This document shows positions 60,526-64,000 of a DNA stretch of 64,000 bases, piece after piece. Within the stretch, counting starts at the first letter, position 1. Each line of letters opens with the position of its first letter. The stretch is from NCBI GenBank assembly GCA_037447655.1, contig JBBHKE010002644.1:62001-126000 (forward strand). Reading direction: 5' to 3'. The position numbers and the translations under genes were made by a program. The stretch comes from Zygnema cylindricum (lineage: Eukaryota; Streptophyta; Zygnematophyceae; Zygnematales; Zygnemataceae). A model generated the notes under the pieces. That model searched no databases, was not told where the DNA came from, and saw only the letters and a list, made by a program, of their open reading frames with translations.

Positions 60526-63515
60526 CTACGCGCTTTCTTCATCTTCTGCCTCGTCCCTTTCTATTCCATGTCTTCTACCGTCTTGCTTTCCGACTTCTCC
60601 GTCGCTCTCAACAACCACACGTCGTTTATGGGGCTTCGGCGCTCTTTCCGCTTCTTCGCTTGGGAGCACGTCCTCTATGACTTGGAATTGCGAGCCCGCC
60701 ACGTCAGTTGCTTGCTTTCCTTTATCTTTTACTGCCTTCCCCTTACGAATCCTTTTTCTATTTATCGGACGATCATTACCTTCTTCGCTTCCCTCTCCGA
60801 TTTCTTTCTCGAGCGTCTTTCCTATTCCGCCTCTACCCCCGTTCTCGTCTTCTCCACCGCATTTACAGTATTCCACTTTTTCTGCCTCCTCCTCTTCTAC
60901 TTCCTTTTCTTCGACCCCGTCCTCGTCATCGTCCTCGTCCTCCCCAGAGGACCCATCTTCCTCACTGTCATCGTTTATAAAACCGGCCATGTCATCTTCC
61001 CCTTCATCGTCCTCGTCCTCGGAAGCGGACCCGTCCACACCGGCTTCTTCGTCTATAAACTTTGATCTTTTTCGTTTTTGATGGCCTCTCTTACTTTTCG
61101 GAGGTCGTGTCTTTTTCGGACGTATCGCCGTGGTGTTAGAAGGTGGTTCAGCGGTTTTCGGAGGTCCACCCCCGGTTTGCGAAGGTATCTCTGCGGCTTC
61201 TGAAGGTACATCCACGTTTTCCGGAGGTCCACCCGTAGTTTGCGTAGGTCCCCCCGCACTTTGCGAACCTCTCTCTTCGGTTCTTGAAGGTACATCCGAG
61301 TTTTCCCGAGGTACACTCGAATTTTGCGAGGGTACATCTGTGTTTACCGTAGGTACACCCGTAGTTTGCGAACACGTCCCCGCAGTTTCCATGGGTATCG
61401 TTGTTGTTCGTCGACGCCTAGATTTGCGCCATTTCGGGACAAAAACCTCCTCGTTCAAGTGTCGTTGCTCGTACTTATACACCCACGGTCTTTTCATCTC
61501 CGGATACAAATGAATGTTGTACATCCCCTCCAATTGCATCGCGACAAAGAGCAACTCTTGACCCATCTCGTGCTCTTTTTCTAGAGCAAAGTTCAAGGCG
61601 TTTTTAATAGCTCCCTCTTGAACATCGAAAAGTCCCGGATCCAAACAGTTGTATGGATCCACGTAACAAAACGCGTTCTTGTCGTCGTCGAATCCCTCCA
61701 CCAACAACGAAGCGTATTCGAGGGAGCCCCCACCGGGCTCGATCCACACTACATTTGCCACCAGACGATCGTAGTGGTCATCGTACAACGGAGATATACG
61801 CACGGTACCTTCCTTCGAACCTACAAACTTCTCCAAACCGGCCCTCAACACGTCCATAGCACCGTCCCACCACGTCGCATCTTGACTCCTCTCAATCCCG
61901 TCCGCACTAGCGATACGAACTTCGATGGTTTTCGCTAGCCACTCCTCCGGTACATCGTCGTGAACTTCAAAACACCTTCCGCAAGCGGCCGTTGACGGCA
62001 TAACCTTCTTACCCGCGATAGTTACTTTTAAGCCGTCTAAATCGTTCACCCCCTCACCCAAGTCCACGACACCACAAAACGAATCTTGAAAACGACACGG
62101 GAATTGGCGAGAATGGGAAGCGACCGTTCGTTGCATTTGAATCAAAGCTTCTGGAAGGGTACCGGGAAGAGGAGAGTACGGCAACGTCTCTAAATAATCG
62201 CCGATGTATCCGTTTAACCTCGGAGCCCATTCAATCTTGTACGTCATCGGAAGTCCGGTACCTTCGCCTTCCTCGGGCGCTATGTGGCCTCTCCCTTTAG
62301 TAGAGCCGCTACTAGGCTGCGCGATGAAACGTAACGCGGGGTTAAAAGATGCGTTTTTGAAGTATCTCAATGATTTAAACATGTTCAAAATCTGTTTGAT
62401 GTCCGCAGTCAACCCGAAATGCTTCAGAAATTCCTTTGCCTCGACTTCGTATTTCTGCAACCATGGAAGGAACCCAATTGTCTTCACTCGCCCGTAGTGT
62501 ACGACAACTCGGTGTTCTGCATCTTTGGCGCGCTCTCTAAACGCCCTCTCTACACGCCATAAAAGTTTCCCGCCTTCATAAGCCTGATGCTCTTTAGCCA
62601 CCTCTTTCCAATCTTTTGGGCTCCTCACATCCCTTCCCCTTGACGGGTCGTTCGGTCCGACCAACCATCCGTTCAAATTTTGAACGTGGCCCCTTACATC
62701 ATCTAACCCCTCCGGCTCGACATAATCGTGAATACCTCTCTCTTCTCTAATTGCGAAAGTGTCCGCCTTCCATATAAAGAGCCTGTCGAGAATGTCCGCC
62801 GGGTCTGTTGTATCGAATTCGTTCCCTTCGCGAAGTATTCTAGGAGGGGGTGGCCTTCTACTTGGATCGTTGGCGCTTTTTCGACTTCTTTGCGTCGGCG
62901 TTTGACTACCGAGTACATGGTCCCTTTCGCGATCGGTCTCGGGAGCATTGGGTGTCTCGCGAGGCGCCCCGTTATCAGTGTTTTCGCGCGACACATTTAC
63001 GTTTTCCTCCGCAGGAGAACTACCACCAACGTTTACTTCCGGCGTCGAGTTTTCCTCCGAGTTAGGTACGCGGCCAATTTTCGGTGAAGTTTCCTCGGTG
63101 TTCGGAGGATCTCTATCTTTTTCTGCATTAGACTCCGTCGCTTGTGCTACGTCATCACTTTCTTCTTCGTGGCGACCCCTTTCCACTCCATCTTCTCTTC
63201 TCGGAGCGTCGTTATCATCGTTTTCTTCTTCCACTCTACCTTCGCTACGAAATTCTGAAGTTTCTCTCAATTTCTTAACTGTCTTGTCAAATAAAGCGGT
63301 AGATAGATCATCGATCTTTATGTTGAGATCGGGGTCACTTACTACTTCTTGAAAAAACAAAAATGTTGCGTCTTCGACCGAGTTACAATTTTCCGCCGAT
63401 AGTAACCGATTGGCTACACGGCGTATAAAATCTCTTTGGGAATTGTCAGAGGGGGTTGGGTGAGAGGAGAGGGAGGGGGAGGGGGAGGAGCATCGGAATC
63501 ATTGTCAATCGCCAT
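60526..63515 (-). CDS. Long single-exon hypothetical protein (about 995 codons), acidic and repeat-rich
   Basis: The uninterrupted frame runs from about 63452 to 60526; the first in-frame codons lack a good ATG. An ATG at 63515 opens MAIDNDSDAPPPPPPSP and would join the long frame if the G5 run at 63451-63455 had one more base, so a 1-nt deletion, a sequencing error or a short intron is likely near there. Layout: disordered Glu/Asp/Pro-rich N-terminus (to about residue 170 of the long frame), a folded region of about 400 residues (WKADTFAIREERGIHDY, FLPWLQKYEVEAKEFLKHFG, a CGRC motif, YDDHYDRLVANVVWIEPGG, FCYVDPYN), then Thr/Pro-rich imperfect 11-residue repeats (VPSxNxxVP type), a basic KKTRPPKSKRGHQKRKRSK stretch resembling a nuclear signal, and a strongly acidic C-terminus. 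No family recognised; it may be a host gene or part of an unrecognised mobile element. GC content is higher than the flanks, typical of real coding DNA. Confidence 0.65.
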
Positions 63516-63854
63516 AGCTCACTAACTTTTCTAGGTTGCTAAGCTTTGCTAATACAATCTACACTTTACTTTTATCTAGCACCTTTCCTTCTACCTTCAA
63601 ATGCTATTTCCCTATCTCTCCAACAATCTAATCCTACGAACTTAAAGCCTAACTAGTTAACCCTCAATCAACGTTTTCGTGCAATTATTACACCTCCCTG
63701 CACACACAAACACAAAAATGGTTATAGTCGATGAACAAACACAAGGCTAAATTTAAACGAAAAGCAACACAAAACAATTGAAATCAGCACAAAGCAAAAT
63801 TGAAAGGAAAAAAAACACAAGGCAAGATTGAAAAGAAAAGCAGCAAAAAGTAAA
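63516..63854. other. Upstream region of the long gene
   Basis: AT-rich with A-rich blocks (AAAGCAACACAAAACAATTG and variants, 63750-63850). No TATA box can be called with confidence. Confidence 0.4.
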
Positions 63855-63929
63855 CCGAAAGGCAATTATATTTATTTTTGGAAAATAAATATCTTTGCCT
63901 TTCGGGTCTATTTGGAGATTCGAACTCCA
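63855..63929 (-). other. Hairpin plus T-arm/B-box-like sequence
   Basis: CCGAAAGGCAA...ATATTTATTTT (63855-63878) pairs with AAAATAAATAT...TTGCCTTTCGG (63882-63905). Next to it TGGAG-ATTCGAA-CTCCA (63913-63929) is a perfect 5-bp stem with a TTCGAAT loop on the minus strand, like a tRNA T arm. It could be a tRNA-derived SINE or tRNA fragment; the window ends too soon to tell. Confidence 0.35.
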
Positions 63930-64000
63930 CGTCCGACATCAACATGTAACATGTGATGGGATGGGCCCAGCCATAGACTACATCAACTGTTACTCCCTCC

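Noticed and set aside
60568-61081. Plus-strand Ser-rich open frames of 165 and 134 codons
   Set aside because: They are antisense shadows of the acidic C-terminus of the 60526-63515 gene (GAG/GAA codons read backwards give Ser/Pro).

Overview
The window is a eukaryotic, transposon-dominated segment, most likely from the green (plant/streptophyte) lineage. It has standard-code open frames, AT-rich intergenic DNA and at least six Ty1/copia-type LTR retrotransposons. Two primer-binding-site types are present. One matches the 3' end (canonical) and the other the anticodon arm (half-tRNA) of a plant-like initiator tRNA-Met. The species cannot be named from the sequence. Nothing looks bacterial and there are no operons.

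Layout. 1-2951: the 5' part of a minus-strand copia element (A) that landed inside a zinc-finger non-LTR reverse transcriptase gene (2952-5052). 5360-5631: a 68-bp minisatellite. 5640-8846: AT-rich DNA with small inverted-repeat elements. 8852-15307: a complete, very young but coding-defective copia element (B) with 1052-bp LTRs and target-site duplication (TSD) GCCTG. 15930-20012: a 738-bp terminal-inverted-repeat element, relatives of it, a possible Cys-rich exon and a 124-bp satellite. 21705-22793 and 23354-24396: two solo LTRs. 25811-33351: a tandem LTR-internal-LTR-internal-LTR array flanked by TSD ATTGG, each unit coding for the same 660-codon Gag-centred protein. 35475-54469: a nest in which element C is interrupted by D, D is interrupted by E (TSD ATGAA) and cut off on its right by F, and F's integrase is split by a solo LTR (TSD ACGTT). 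54949-56556: another truncated copia (G). 57311-59710: an array of a conserved 25-bp core at about 115-bp spacing. 60208-60277: a tRNA gene. 60526-63515: a long single-exon gene of unknown function, the only plausible host gene of size.

The A/B/C/D/tandem/solo elements form one related group with an unusual shared architecture. (1) The gag start codon lies inside the LTR, exactly 20 nt before its end. (2) The primer-binding site directly after the LTR is complementary to the initiator tRNA-Met anticodon arm and is translated as part of Gag. (3) In U3, on the strand opposite to element transcription, each LTR carries a near-consensus Pol III B box, a weak A-box-like motif upstream and a T4-T5 run downstream. 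(4) Near the LTR start is a hairpin with a conserved loop and covarying stem. The antisense Pol III-like module and the 660-codon in-frame-collapsed non-autonomous element are the strongest candidates for something not previously described. All functional statements are inferences from sequence; no expression or database evidence was available.
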